This document shows positions 26,489-34,968 of a DNA stretch of 64,000 bases, in pieces. Below the pieces are notes generated by a model. It worked only from the letters and a program-made list of their open reading frames with translations. It was not told the origin of the DNA and made no database searches. Position 1 is the stretch's first letter. Each line of letters starts with the position of its first letter. This DNA comes from Vulcanimicrobium alpinum (GTDB lineage: Bacteria; Vulcanimicrobiota; Vulcanimicrobiia; Vulcanimicrobiales; Vulcanimicrobiaceae): positions 2,298,484 through 2,362,483 of the forward strand of contig NZ_AP025523.1 of the NCBI RefSeq assembly GCF_027923555.1, given 5' to 3'. The translations under genes and the position numbers were made by a program.

Positions 26489-27399
26489 ACCGCGACGCGA
26501 TCGCGCGCGCCGTCGACGTGCTGCGCGGCGGCGGCGTCGTCGCGATCCCGACCGAGACCGTCTACGGGCTCGCCGCCGACGTCGCCAACCCCGATGCGAT
26601 CGCTCGCGTGTACGCGATCAAAGGCCGTCCCGCGGATCATCCGCTGATCGTGCACGTCGCCGGTCTCGATGCAGCGACCGGCTACGCGGCCGAACTCACG
26701 CCCGCGCTGCGAGCGCTCGCGCAGCGGTTCTGGCCGGGCCCGCTCACGGCGATCGTCGCGCGCGGACCGCGCACGCCGCACGCCGTCACCGGCGGTCAGG
26801 AGACTGTCGCGCTCCGCGTCCCCGCGCATCCCGTCGCACGCGCGATTCTCTCGGCGTTCGGCAGCGCGCTCGCCGCGCCGTCGGCGAACCGCTTCGGCGG
26901 CGTCTCTCCGACGACGGCGGAACACGTGCGCGCCGACCTCGGCGACGCCGTCGACGTCGTGGTCGACGGCGGCCCGTGCGAAGTCGGCGTCGAGTCGACG
27001 ATCGTCGACCTCACCGGCGCGGTGCCGGCGGTGCTGCGCGCGGGCGCAATCACGGCATCGGAGTTGAGCGACGCGCTCGGAACCGCCGTCGTCACGCGCG
27101 TCGGCGGCGACGTGCGCGCGCCGGGGACACTGCCGTCGCACTATGCGCCGCGCGCGCGCGTGGTGCTCGTCGAGCCGTCCGCGCGCGATGCCGAAGCTGC
27201 GCGGCGCGCCGCCGCGGGCGAACGGGTCGCGCTGCTCGACCTCCCCGACGACGCCGCGGCGGCGGCGCGCTCGCTCTACGCGACGCTGCGCGCGCTCGAC
27301 GCCGAAGGCTGCGAGACGATCGTCGCGACGCTGCCGCCGGCGACGGAAGCGAATGCCGCGGTGCGCGACCGGCTCACCCGCGCCGCCGCGCCGCGCTAG
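26485..27399 (+). CDS. tsaC: L-threonylcarbamoyladenylate synthase, Sua5 type
   Basis: 304 residues: the YrdC-like catalytic domain (IPTETVYGLAAD, KGRPADHPLIVH, APSANRFGGVSPTTAEHV, STIVDLTG) plus a C-terminal Sua5 domain joined by the TLPSHYAPRA linker. The enzyme makes threonylcarbamoyl-AMP for the t6A37 tRNA modification. The GTG start overlaps the serS stop (GTGA). The TAG stop lies inside the 6-bp duplication generated by the adjacent IS insertion, so the protein end is intact by one codon. Confidence 0.95.
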   Translation: MNRDAIARAVDVLRGGGVVAIPTETVYGLAADVANPDAIARVYAIKGRPADHPLIVHVAGLDAATGYAAELTPALRALAQRFWPGPLTAIVARGPRTPHAVTGGQETVALRVPAHPVARAILSAFGSALAAPSANRFGGVSPTTAEHVRADLGDAVDVVVDGGPCEVGVESTIVDLTGAVPAVLRAGAITASELSDALGTAVVTRVGGDVRAPGTLPSHYAPRARVVLVEPSARDAEAARRAAAGERVALLDLPDDAAAAARSLYATLRALDAEGCETIVATLPPATEANAAVRDRLTRAAAPR

Positions 27400-27400
27400 G
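27395..27400. repeat. 6-bp target site duplication (left copy) of the IS481-type element
   Basis: GCTAGG is found directly before the left end (27395-27400) and directly after the right end (28426-28431) of the element. The left copy includes the tsaC stop codon. Confidence 0.85.
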
Positions 27401-28425
27401 TGTCGAGACTACGCGCCTCGTTTACGGGCCGCGGCCCAACGTGAGGCGGGGGTAGTTGATGGCCGTGTGCCGGCGGTCCTCGTTGTAGTAGCGGAGCCAC
27501 GCCGGGAGGGCGTCTCGGCGCTCGTCGCTGGTGCGATAAGCGACCGCGTACGCCCACTCGCGCAGCATGGTCTGGATGAAGCGCTCCGCTTTGCCGTTCC
27601 AACGCGGCGTGTAGGGCGGCGTGAAAATGTGTCGCGCACCGATCGACCTCATCATTGACTCGAACGCGTTCGAGCTGAACACTTTGCCGTTGTCAGTCAT
27701 GACTCGTTCGATTCGCACGCCGCGACGAGCGTAAAGAATCGCGAGCCGCCGCAAGAAGTCTGCGGCCGAGGTCGCGTCTTCCCGCGTGTATACGCGTGTT
27801 TCAGTCCGGCGGCTGGCATCGTCGACCGCGACAAAGATGACGTCGTAGCCGACGTGCCTGGAGCACTTCGTGCGATCGCCGTGGATGCGGTGCCCCACGC
27901 GCTCAAATCGTGCGATCTTCTTGATGTCAATGTGAACGAGCTCGCCGGGTCGGCGATACTCATAACGCTGCGTAAAGCGGGCCGGCTCGAAGGTCGCGCA
28001 GACGCGCGATGTTGAGCCGCTTGAGTACCTTGATGACCGTCGAGCGCGCCATCGACAGTGCTTCGGCGATTTGCCAACCGAGTAGCCGGCGAGTGCGGCG
28101 AAGCCGGTCGATCTGCCGTTCAACCGCCTTTCGGACGCGCGTCGGAAAGCGAATTGCAACGGGTCGCCGATCACGCAGACCAGACTCTCCGGCCTGCGCA
28201 AAGCGGGCAAGCCACTTGTACACCGTCGGCCGGCTGATCTTGAAGCGCCGAGCCACCGCGGCAACGGCCTCACCGGCCTGAACCAAAGCGACAATTTCCC
28301 GCCGGATAAGAGGCGTCGTGCGGGCCTGAGGGTGCATAATCACAGGGCTGACCTCCGGAGAAGTAGGCCTCGAACACCCACCTCTTCGGGGTCAGTCCCT
28401 GTCAACGATGCGCGTGGTCTCTACA
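27401..28425 (-). mobile_element. IS481-family insertion sequence, 1025 bp
   Basis: The ends begin TGTCGAGACTACGCGC (left) and, read inward, TGTAGAGACCACGCGC (right), giving imperfect terminal inverted repeats of about 26 bp that start with TGT as in IS481 members. A 6-bp duplication GCTAGG flanks the element. The single transposase gene on the minus strand is frameshifted, so this copy is probably not autonomous. It landed exactly at the tsaC stop codon and at the 3' end of the convergent DUF3175 gene. Confidence 0.9.
27422..28343 (-). pseudogene. IS481-family transposase, frameshifted
   Basis: The N-terminal frame carries two helix-turn-helix modules (EAVAAVARRFKISRPTVYKW; LLGWQIAEALSMARSTV) and ends at 27960. 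The second frame continues the homologous protein from about EPARFTQRYEYRRPGE through the integrase core with HIDIKK (first Asp), VMTDNGK (second Asp) and NGKAERF (Glu), ending at 27422. One extra A (plus strand) near 27990 moves the frame; removing it restores one protein of about 305 residues. No A-rich slippery site is present, so programmed frameshifting is unlikely. Confidence 0.88.
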
Positions 28426-28784
28426 GCTAGGTGAGGTCCGTTTCTTCTGCGACGACGCGGACTTCTTGCGCGTCGCGATCTCTTGCGCGGCGTCTTCGGC
28501 GGCGCCGCGGCTTGCGGGCCGAACTCCTCGCGGAGTACTTCCTTCGCTTGTTCGAGGACGCGTTTTCGGCGGGCCGGCAGATTCTTTCCGGCGCGATTGA
28601 TGAGGAACGTCGGCATCGACATCGCGGAGCGGTACGGCGAGGATTTCCGGCGCTTCGAACCCTCCGCGTCGTGCATGAGCTCGCGCGCGACCTTCGCGGG
28701 ATCGTCCTGCGCGAACGTCCCCTGCGGGACGTCGAGCGCATCGCTCGTTTCGGTGACGTGCTGCGACCAGCGTCGAGGTGCCAT
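28392..28784 (-). CDS. DUF3175 family protein with IS-derived C-terminus
   Basis: 130 residues. The conserved block RRWSQHVTETSDALDVPQGTF ... KSSPYRSAMSMPTFLINRAGKNLPARRKRVLEQAKEVLREEFG matches my recollection of the DUF3175 family, small basic proteins of unknown role. A basic Arg/Lys/Pro tail follows. The IS481 insertion cut the native 3' end: the last ten or so codons and the TGA stop (28392) lie inside the IS. The ATG at 28784 is three bases from a possible start of the divergent S41 protease gene. Confidence 0.78.
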   Translation of the reverse strand: MAPRRWSQHVTETSDALDVPQGTFAQDDPAKVARELMHDAEGSKRRKSSPYRSAMSMPTFLINRAGKNLPARRKRVLEQAKEVLREEFGPQAAAPPKTPRKRSRRARSPRRRRRNGPHLAVETTRIVDRD

Positions 28785-28820
28785 GGGATGAGCGTACCCA
28801 TCGCGGGAACACGGTCACCG

Positions 28821-30143
28821 ATGCGCCGCACGCTCGCCCTCTTGGCCGCCGTCCTGCTCCTGATCCCCGTACCGGCACGCGGCGCGGCGCCGCGCGCGTC
28901 GCTCTCGGCGCTCGATCTGATCGCGCTGGAAATCGGCTATACGACGGTGATGGCGCGATACTACCGGCCGGTCGATCCGCTCGTTCTCGTCGACGGCGCA
29001 CGCCGCGGGATCGTCGCCTATCTCCGCAAGCAGGGCGTCGCCAACCCGGCGCTCCCGGCGCTGCCGCCGCACACCGACCGGTACGCCGCCGAGAACGCGA
29101 TCGCGCGCGACGTCGCGCTCGCCGTCGCCCGCTATCCGTCGCGCGTGCAGACCGCGGCGCTCGTCAACGCTACGCTCGACGGCGAGCTCGCTGCGCTGCA
29201 CGATCCGTACACGGTGCTGTTCCGGGCCGCCGCGTACAAGAAGTTCGTCGCGTTTCTCGACGGAACGGCGAACGCCGGGATCGGCGCCGAACTCGACGTC
29301 GACCCGCAGACGCACGCGGTGCGCGTCGTCGACGTCTTTCCGGGGAGTCCGGCCGAAGCGGCGGGCGTCCGGCGCGGCGACACGATCGCATCGATCGACG
29401 GCGGCGCACCGGCCGGATCGCCGTCCGACGTGCTCGCGGCGCTGCGCGGCAAAGCCGGCACGGCGGTGCGCCTCGTCCTCGTGCGCGACGGCGTGCAGCG
29501 CGATCCGCTTTCGATCGTGCGGCAAACGATCGTCGCACCCGACGTCACCGGCTACGCGCTGCCGGGCGGGATCGGGTACGTGCGGCTGCGGTCGTTCGGC
29601 GCGCGGTCGGCGCAGCAGCTCGACGGAGTCCTCGCGACGCTGCACGCGCCGGACGTGCACGCCTACGTGCTCGATCTGCGCGCGAACGGCGGCGGGTACC
29701 GCGACGACGCCGTCGCGATCGCGTCGCATTTCGTCCGCGGGACCGTCGTGACGACGCAAGAGCGCACCGGCGCGCCGTCGGTCTTCACCGCGAAGTCCGC
29801 GACGCCGCTGCTGCACGCGCCTCTCGCCGTGCTCATCGACGCCGACACCGCCTCGGCGTCGGAGATCGTCGCCGGCGCGATCCAAGACAACCGCGCGGGG
29901 ACGCTCGTCGGAGCGAAGACGTTCGGCAAGGGTCTGGTGCAGGAGACGTTCGCGCTCCCCGACGGCGGCGCGATCAAGATGACGACGGCGCGCTACCGCA
30001 CGCCCGCCGGCCGCGACATCGAGGGCGTGGGGATCACTCCCGACGTGGTCGTTCCCGAACCTGCGGGCGCGCATCCGGGCGAACCCGGCCACGATCCCCA
30101 ACTCGACCGCGCGCTCGCCCTGCTCGCCGCTTCATCGTCGTAG
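28821..30143 (+). CDS. S41-family C-terminal processing peptidase (Ctp-like)
   Basis: About 440 residues with signal peptide MRRTLALLAAVLLLIPVPARG. Order: N-terminal helical domain, PDZ domain (VRVVDVFPGSPAEAAGVRRGDTIASIDG), then the protease core with the catalytic Ser in DTASASEIVAGA and the Lys in GAKTFGKGLVQ. These periplasmic proteases trim cell-wall enzymes or lipoproteins. The ATG at 28821 gives a compact signal peptide; an in-frame ATG at 28788 would add 11 residues and has GAGGTG upstream. It faces the DUF3175 gene divergently. Confidence 0.93.
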   Translation: MRRTLALLAAVLLLIPVPARGAAPRASLSALDLIALEIGYTTVMARYYRPVDPLVLVDGARRGIVAYLRKQGVANPALPALPPHTDRYAAENAIARDVALAVARYPSRVQTAALVNATLDGELAALHDPYTVLFRAAAYKKFVAFLDGTANAGIGAELDVDPQTHAVRVVDVFPGSPAEAAGVRRGDTIASIDGGAPAGSPSDVLAALRGKAGTAVRLVLVRDGVQRDPLSIVRQTIVAPDVTGYALPGGIGYVRLRSFGARSAQQLDGVLATLHAPDVHAYVLDLRANGGGYRDDAVAIASHFVRGTVVTTQERTGAPSVFTAKSATPLLHAPLAVLIDADTASASEIVAGAIQDNRAGTLVGAKTFGKGLVQETFALPDGGAIKMTTARYRTPAGRDIEGVGITPDVVVPEPAGAHPGEPGHDPQLDRALALLAASSS

Positions 30144-30161
30144 GGCCGCGGCGGCGGCCCA

Positions 30162-30398
30162 TCACGGCGGTCCGAGCGGGTCGGCGAGCGCCGCCGAGAT
30201 CGCCGGTGCGTCGGGAAGCGGCATTTCCTCGTCGCGCGGACGCTGCAGCGCGACGAGGACGGTGCCGTCGCGAAGCGGCGCCAGGGCGCGGATCTCCCAG
30301 CCTTGCGCGCCGAGCAGATCGAGCGTCGCGTCCCCTTCCGCACGCGCCGCGGCGTCGGGCGTAAGCGTGTGAAAGGTGAAGTCGAAGCGGGCGCGCAT
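30162..30398 (-). CDS. Small hypothetical protein (78 residues)
   Basis: Begins MRARFDFTFHTLTPD with AGGAG 7 bases before the ATG. The central AQGWEIRALAPLRDGTVLVALQRPR resembles small DUF4177-like proteins, where a GWEl(v/r)... strand pair is usual, but the match is weak. It lies downstream of the Nudix gene on the same strand (35-base gap) and convergent with the S41 gene. No function can be assigned. Confidence 0.65.
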   Translation of the reverse strand: MRARFDFTFHTLTPDAAARAEGDATLDLLGAQGWEIRALAPLRDGTVLVALQRPRDEEMPLPDAPAISAALADPLGPP

Positions 30399-30433
30399 GG
30401 AGCGCTCCTACCCCGTTGCGCGCGCCGTCTCTC

Positions 30434-30979
30434 TCACAGGTGCGCCGTTTTGCGCGCCAGGCGCAGGACTGATTCGTCCGCACCGTAGTCCGCGAGCGAC
30501 GCGAGCGCGACCCACGCGAGATCGTGCGACTCGTCGCTGACCACGAACGGCTCGGCGCCATCGGCTTCGAATGCGAAGCGCACGTCGAAATGCTCGTGCG
30601 CCGGTTCGCTCCCGCGCGCCGGGATCGCGTGGATGTCGACGTCGTAGATCGCTTCGCTCGCGAACCGCAGCGAACGCAGTCCCGACTCCTCGCGCGCCTC
30701 GCGCAGCGCGGACGCGCGGACGTCGGGATCGCCGTCGACGTGGCCGCCGAGCTGCAGCCATTTCCCCAGCTTGCGGTGATGCGTCAGCAGCGCGTGCGTG
30801 CGCGCCGCGTTCACGATCCAGGCCGACGCGGTGACGTGACCGATCGTGAGCGCGCGCTCGAACGCGCGCGGCTGCGACGCGATGAAGGCTGCCAGCCGGT
30901 CGCGCATCGCGCGCTCGCGCGCATCGGCCGGTACATACGCGCGGAGCTCCGCCAGGAGCGCGGTGCGGAGGGAACTCAC
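30434..30979 (-). CDS. Nudix hydrolase
   Basis: 181 residues from a GTG at 30979. The Nudix box is [24 protein letters not shown]; the REAREESG end is intact but the upstream acidic position is Asp/Pro rather than Glu. An N-terminal helical extension of about 45 residues ([22 protein letters not shown]) precedes the domain, as in a subgroup of nucleotide-sugar or NTP pyrophosphohydrolases. It is coupled to the RraA-like gene through a GTGA overlap. Confidence 0.88.
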   Translation of the reverse strand: MSSLRTALLAELRAYVPADARERAMRDRLAAFIASQPRAFERALTIGHVTASAWIVNAARTHALLTHHRKLGKWLQLGGHVDGDPDVRASALREAREESGLRSLRFASEAIYDVDIHAIPARGSEPAHEHFDVRFAFEADGAEPFVVSDESHDLAWVALASLADYGADESVLRLARKTAHL

Positions 30980-31473
30980 GAACGCTCTGCAAGCGGCGCG
31001 TCGCTGACGAGGATCCCATCGTCGTCCGCATAAAGCATCGCGCCCGGCGTGAACGTGACGCCGCCGAACCGCAGCGGCACGTCGACTTCGCCGATGCCCC
31101 GTTTCGCGCTCTTCATCGGGTTCGTTCCGAGCGCTTTGAGTCCGATGTCGAGCGCGGCGAGCGCTGCCGAATCGCGGAACGCTCCGTTGATGACGAGGCC
31201 GCTCCAACCGTTGGCGAGCGCGAGCCCGGCGATGACGTCGCCGACGAGCGCGACGCGCAGCGATCCGCCGCCGTCGACGACGAGCACCGCACCCTCCCCG
31301 GGCATCTCGAGGACGCTGCGCAGCAGCGCGTTGTCTTCGAAGGTCTGCACGGTGCGGATCCGTCCCGCGAACGCGCGCCGTCCGCCGAACCGGCGGAACT
31401 GCACCTCGCAGGACTCGACGGCGTCTTGATGCGCATCGACGAGATCGGCCGTGACGATCGCGGGTGGTTCCAT
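30976..31473 (-). CDS. rraA: RraA-family protein (HMG/CHA aldolase or RNase E regulator-like)
   Basis: 165 residues, length typical of RraA/MenG-like proteins. Motifs: TADLVDAH near the start, [45 protein letters not shown], and [20 protein letters not shown], which contains the metal-ligand Asp region. Members are either 4-hydroxy-4-methyl-2-oxoglutarate aldolases or inhibitors of RNase E; the sequence alone does not decide. Confidence 0.88.
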   Translation of the reverse strand: MEPPAIVTADLVDAHQDAVESCEVQFRRFGGRRAFAGRIRTVQTFEDNALLRSVLEMPGEGAVLVVDGGGSLRVALVGDVIAGLALANGWSGLVINGAFRDSAALAALDIGLKALGTNPMKSAKRGIGEVDVPLRFGGVTFTPGAMLYADDDGILVSDAPLAERS

Positions 31474-31488
31474 CGCGCGCCGTTTCGC

Positions 31489-32658
31489 TCAGTGACGCAG
31501 CGCCACCCCGATCGCGGCCCCGGCGACGACGTACGCTTGATCCGGGACGCGCTTGACGAGCAACGGCGCGGCCAGCGCCCCGACGAGGAGCAGCGCCGAG
31601 ACCGCATCGACGATCACCGGGCGGCCGACCAGATACGTCGTGCCGGCGAGGACGCCGACGACGGCGACGGTGACGCCGCGAACGAATCCCGCGACGCGCG
31701 GGCGTCCGCCGTACCGGAGCAGCAGCGGCGTCGCCGCCACCGTCAGCACGATCGACGGGAGAAAGATCCCGGCCGTCGCCGCGAGGGCGCCGGTGAATCC
31801 CGCGATTACGTAGCCGACGAACGTCGCCGTGATGACGACCGGTCCCGGCGAGATGAGCCCGATCGCGACCGCGTCGACGAACGTGCGATCGTCGAGCCAG
31901 TGATATTGATCGACGACGTACGACTTCACGAACGAGACGATCACCAGACCGCTTCCGAAGACGAGAAACCCGGTCTTCAGGAAGAACCAGAACAGCGCCG
32001 GTGCGAGTCCCGACGGCACGAGCGCGATAAGCGGAGGAAGCGCCAGCGACCGCAGCGACGACGGCGGCGGAAGGACGGGGGGCGGGAGCGGCACCGGCTT
32101 CGCGCGCGGCGCGAACGCGACGATCCCGAGGACACCCGCGGCGAGAAACAGCACGATGAGTTCGCGCTGCAGTGCGACCGTTACGCCGCAGGCGACGACC
32201 GCGACGCACCACGCCGCGACGTCGCGGCGAAGCGTCTTGCGGCCGAGGGTCCAGCTCGCGCGCAGGATCAGCGCGACGACGATGGGGCCGATCCCGTAGA
32301 ACAGGCCCTGCAGCACGCGCGCGCCCGCGAAGCGCTGGTAGAGCGCCGCCGCGGCAACGACGATCGCGAACGGTGCGATCGCGAATGCCAGAGCCGCCGC
32401 GAGCGCGCCGCCGATTCCATGCGTGACGTAGCCGCAGTAAACGCCGAGCTGATACGCCATCGGCCCCGGACACGTCGTCGCGACCGCGAGGCCGCGCTCG
32501 AACGCCGCTTCGTCGATCCACCCGCGTTCGTCGACCAAATCGCGGCGCATGATGTTGGCAAGCGCGACCGGTCCGCCGAACCCTGTCGCACCGAGCACGA
32601 AAAAATAGCGCGTGAGTTCGGCCACGCTCGGCGTGCGAGCGCGCCGCACCGTAGCCAT
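31489..32658 (-). CDS. chrA: Chromate transporter ChrA
   Basis: 389 residues with two homologous CHR halves: GATGFGGPVALANIM and CPGPMAYQLGVYCGY in the first; GFLVFGSGLVIVSF and SPGPVVITATFVGY in the second. A Pro-rich cytoplasmic linker (VPLPPPVLPPPSS) separates them. About ten membrane helices are expected. ChrA exports chromate. Its ATG overlaps the stop of the broken hydrolase gene (TGATG), so expression may depend on that interrupted transcript or on IS-borne transcription. Confidence 0.9.
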   Translation of the reverse strand: MATVRRARTPSVAELTRYFFVLGATGFGGPVALANIMRRDLVDERGWIDEAAFERGLAVATTCPGPMAYQLGVYCGYVTHGIGGALAAALAFAIAPFAIVVAAAALYQRFAGARVLQGLFYGIGPIVVALILRASWTLGRKTLRRDVAAWCVAVVACGVTVALQRELIVLFLAAGVLGIVAFAPRAKPVPLPPPVLPPPSSLRSLALPPLIALVPSGLAPALFWFFLKTGFLVFGSGLVIVSFVKSYVVDQYHWLDDRTFVDAVAIGLISPGPVVITATFVGYVIAGFTGALAATAGIFLPSIVLTVAATPLLLRYGGRPRVAGFVRGVTVAVVGVLAGTTYLVGRPVIVDAVSALLLVGALAAPLLVKRVPDQAYVVAGAAIGVALRH

Positions 32659-33142
32659 CACGGCGATCCGCGCAGCGGCCAACGGCCGCTTTCGACCTGC
32701 GCGAGAAAGTCGGCGACCAGACGGTTGAACTCGGCGGGATCTTCCTCGTTGATGCCGTGGCCGCAGTTCGGCATCACCGCCAGCGCCGCCGCCGGGATCG
32801 TTCGCTTCATCAGGATGGCCGGCGCAAAACACGACTCGTCTTCGTCGCCGGTGAGGATGAGGGTGGGGACCGTCAGCGCGCGCATCTCAGTGGTGAGATC
32901 GTAGAGCGACGGGCGCTCGCGCTGACACCCGCGCTGGGTGTTGGCGGAGCCGAGCGCGGAGTCCTCGGCCAGGCGCGCTTTGAAGACCGCAAATCCGAGC
33001 GGATCCTTGCGTGCGTACTGCACGCGCGCGGGGCCGTAGGCGTACGTTTCCGCAAACGCCGCCATTCCATCGCGAAGGATCGTGACGGCGATCTGCTCGG
33101 CCTCGGCGCGGAACCGCTCGCGGTCGTGGGGCTCGGCGCCGT

Positions 33143-34438
33143 GGCGCTTCAGGACTTCGGGTGGGCGGGCAAGAGGTCGAGCCCACCACAGTGGAATAGA
33201 ATCGCCGCTGCAAATCGGCCCTCATTGCGATAGCCGCGCGCGCGGAATTTGATCATTTGGATCTTGCTGTTGAGGCTCTCGGCTGCCGCATTGGTGATCG
33301 GCTTGCGAATGTACGTGATGATGTTCGCAAAGTGACGTTTGAGCGTGCGCGCGACGCTGATCATTTCGGGCAATTGAGAGTGCGTCGCCCACCGGTACCA
33401 ATCGGCAAAGAAACGACGCGCTGCGGACTCACGCCGATATCGCCAGAACTCCGTAAAGTGCTCCTTCATCGACCACGCGCGGCCAAGGCGTTTGTACTGG
33501 CTCCGCAAGGCGCTCAGATCACGTCGTTCGTCGCGGTCGAGATTCGCAAACGAGCGCAACCAGGAATACTTAGTCCCTTTCAATGCCGTTCGGTCGAGCG
33601 TCTTGTCACGCATCATCGCTCGACGAGTGAGATCGACGGCTTTGGTGAGATATGCCGTGATGTGGTACTTATCGAAGACGATCTTCCGTGCCGCATCGGG
33701 CACGTGTGCTACGGTCGACTCGAAGTACGGCTGCCACATATCCATCGCGATGCCCTCAATGGCATGAAGTTGTTCGTGCGAAAGGCCGTCGTAGAAAGCG
33801 TCAATCGATTCGCGCTTGCGACCGCGACCGACCCACAGGACCTCGCCGCGGTCCAAGTCGGACACGATCGTGAAGTACCGATGCCGCTTTTTGACGGCCT
33901 TCTCGTCGATGCCGAGATGCCGCACAAGACGTGGCAGTCGCCGCTGCTTACCGCGCTCGACCGCCCGGAGCATAATGGAATCGACTTGCTCCCAGCTGAT
34001 GCCCAAGCGACGCGCGACCGCCGCGACGGACATCTCGAGTAGGAGGGCGATCGCCAAACGCTCGAAGCGCGACGTAAACTCGGTGCGACCGCTTGACCAG
34101 GGAATCGCAACGGTCGTGACGCCGTGCTCGGGACAATCGATCCGGGGTACGGAGGCGTGCAAGAAAAGTTGGTCGCCGGCCAGATCGAGGTCACGCCAGA
34201 CGCGCTCGCGATGATCGTGCTTGGGGCACTCCCGATCGCATTTTGGACAGCGACCCGCGCCTTGCCATTCAAGCCGAACATCGACCCGATTTCGCTCGAG
34301 ATCGAGCTTTGATTCGGTCACGTCCCAAGGATCTTCGACGCGCAGCAACCCGCGGATGAATTCGGTGTCTCGCATGGCGTAGCATTACGACGGCCGACCG
34401 ATTTCCTCTCGCCCGCCCACTACAAAACCGGAAGACCC
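33143..34438 (-). mobile_element. ISL3-family insertion sequence, 1296 bp, with 8-bp duplication
   Basis: Terminal inverted repeats of about 34 bp: the left end begins GGCGCTTCAGGACTTC and the right end, read inward, GGGTCTTCCGGTTTTG; both continue into a shared GTGGGCGGGC. Both flanks are GGCGCCGT (33135-33142 and 34439-34446), a perfect 8-bp target duplication, the size expected for ISL3. Intact transposase and identical duplications suggest a recent, possibly still active insertion. Confidence 0.93.
33149..34375 (-). CDS. ISL3-family transposase
   Basis: 408 residues, full length and uninterrupted. An N-terminal zinc-ribbon-like motif has Cys43, Cys46, Cys50 and Cys81 (RCPKCDREC ... DCPEHG). 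A helix-turn-helix (SVAAVARRLGISWEQVD) precedes the DDE catalytic domain with probable residues Asp157 (LGIDEKAVKK), Asp212 (IAMDMWQPY) and Glu366 (NAAAESLNSKIQ). These are the hallmarks of ISL3 transposases. The ATG at 34375 lies 63 bases from the right IS end. Confidence 0.95.
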   Translation of the reverse strand: MRDTEFIRGLLRVEDPWDVTESKLDLERNRVDVRLEWQGAGRCPKCDRECPKHDHRERVWRDLDLAGDQLFLHASVPRIDCPEHGVTTVAIPWSSGRTEFTSRFERLAIALLLEMSVAAVARRLGISWEQVDSIMLRAVERGKQRRLPRLVRHLGIDEKAVKKRHRYFTIVSDLDRGEVLWVGRGRKRESIDAFYDGLSHEQLHAIEGIAMDMWQPYFESTVAHVPDAARKIVFDKYHITAYLTKAVDLTRRAMMRDKTLDRTALKGTKYSWLRSFANLDRDERRDLSALRSQYKRLGRAWSMKEHFTEFWRYRRESAARRFFADWYRWATHSQLPEMISVARTLKRHFANIITYIRKPITNAAAESLNSKIQMIKFRARGYRNEGRFAAAILFHCGGLDLLPAHPKS

Positions 34439-34826
34439 GGCGCCGTAACCACAGCCCGCGACGACCAGCGAGCGCGCGCGCTGCGGGTGGCGGAAGCCGA
34501 AATGCAGCGTCGCGAAGCCGCCCATCGACAAGCCGACGACGTGCGCCGTCGCAATGCCGAGATGGTCGAGCACCGCGGCGATGTCGTCGGCGGCACGCGA
34601 CTGCGAATAGGACGCGACGGTTTCCGGCACGTCCGAGGGAGGATACCCTCGCGCGTTGTACGCGATCGTGCGAGACCGCCGCGCAAAGTACCGCACCTGC
34701 GGTTCCCAGTTACGGTAGTCGCCGGCAAACTCGTGCACGAAGACCACGGCGTACCGGACTCCTCGCAGTAGCGACGCACCCCGTCCTCAGCTGCGGCGTA
34801 CGGCATCGCGGATTTCCTCATCTGTT

Positions 34827-34848
34827 CACGATGCCACGGGGCATCGTG
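34827..34848 (-). terminator. Perfect hairpin directly after tRNA-Ser
   Basis: A 9-bp perfect stem (CACGATGCC / GGCATCGTG) with a 4-base loop begins inside the tRNA CCA end on the minus strand. No T-run follows, so it may act as a weak or factor-dependent terminator or as a 3'-processing signal. Confidence 0.5.
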
Positions 34849-34936
34849 GAGGAGAGAGTGGGATTCGAACCCACGAGCCCCGCGAAGGGCCTGCGGTTTT
34901 CAAGACCGCTGCGTTCAACCGCTCCGCCATCTCTCC
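34847..34936 (-). tRNA. tRNA-Ser (anticodon UGA)
   Basis: On the minus strand the molecule starts GGAGAGATGGCGGAGCGGTT, has an anticodon stem-loop GCGGTCTTGAAAACCGC with anticodon TGA, a long serine-type variable arm (GGCCCTTCGCGGGGCT), the T arm GTGGGTTCGAATCCCAC and a 7-bp acceptor (GGAGAGA / TCTCTCC). CCA is encoded. The base before CCA is T, whereas bacterial tRNA-Ser normally has G73. A perfect hairpin follows immediately. Confidence 0.95.
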
Positions 34937-34968
34937 GCGCACCCGAACCGTTGTGCGGCCGGGCTTTT

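Larger units (their letters stand above)
32658..34806 (-). pseudogene. Alpha/beta hydrolase gene split by an ISL3 element and frameshifted
   Basis: The N-terminal part (34806 to 34447) encodes MPYAAAEDGVRRY, then VFVHEFAGDYRNWEPQVRYF and the nucleophile elbow VGLSMGGFA; the C-terminal part (33142 to 32658) holds TVPTLILTGDEDE (acid) and NCGHGINEEDP (His). Deleting the IS plus one 8-bp duplication restores the frame as CGYGAEPHDRERF. A separate lesion near 34746 (one missing base in ACGCCGTGG) shifts the frame between EESGTP and VVFVHEF. AGGAA 7 bases before the ATG at 34806 supports that start; another ATG is at 34821. Neither fragment should be functional. Confidence 0.9.

Noticed and set aside
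27960-28015. Programmed ribosomal frameshift in the IS481 transposase
   Set aside because: IS481 members normally have one continuous frame, and no slippery heptamer or A-run is present at the junction.
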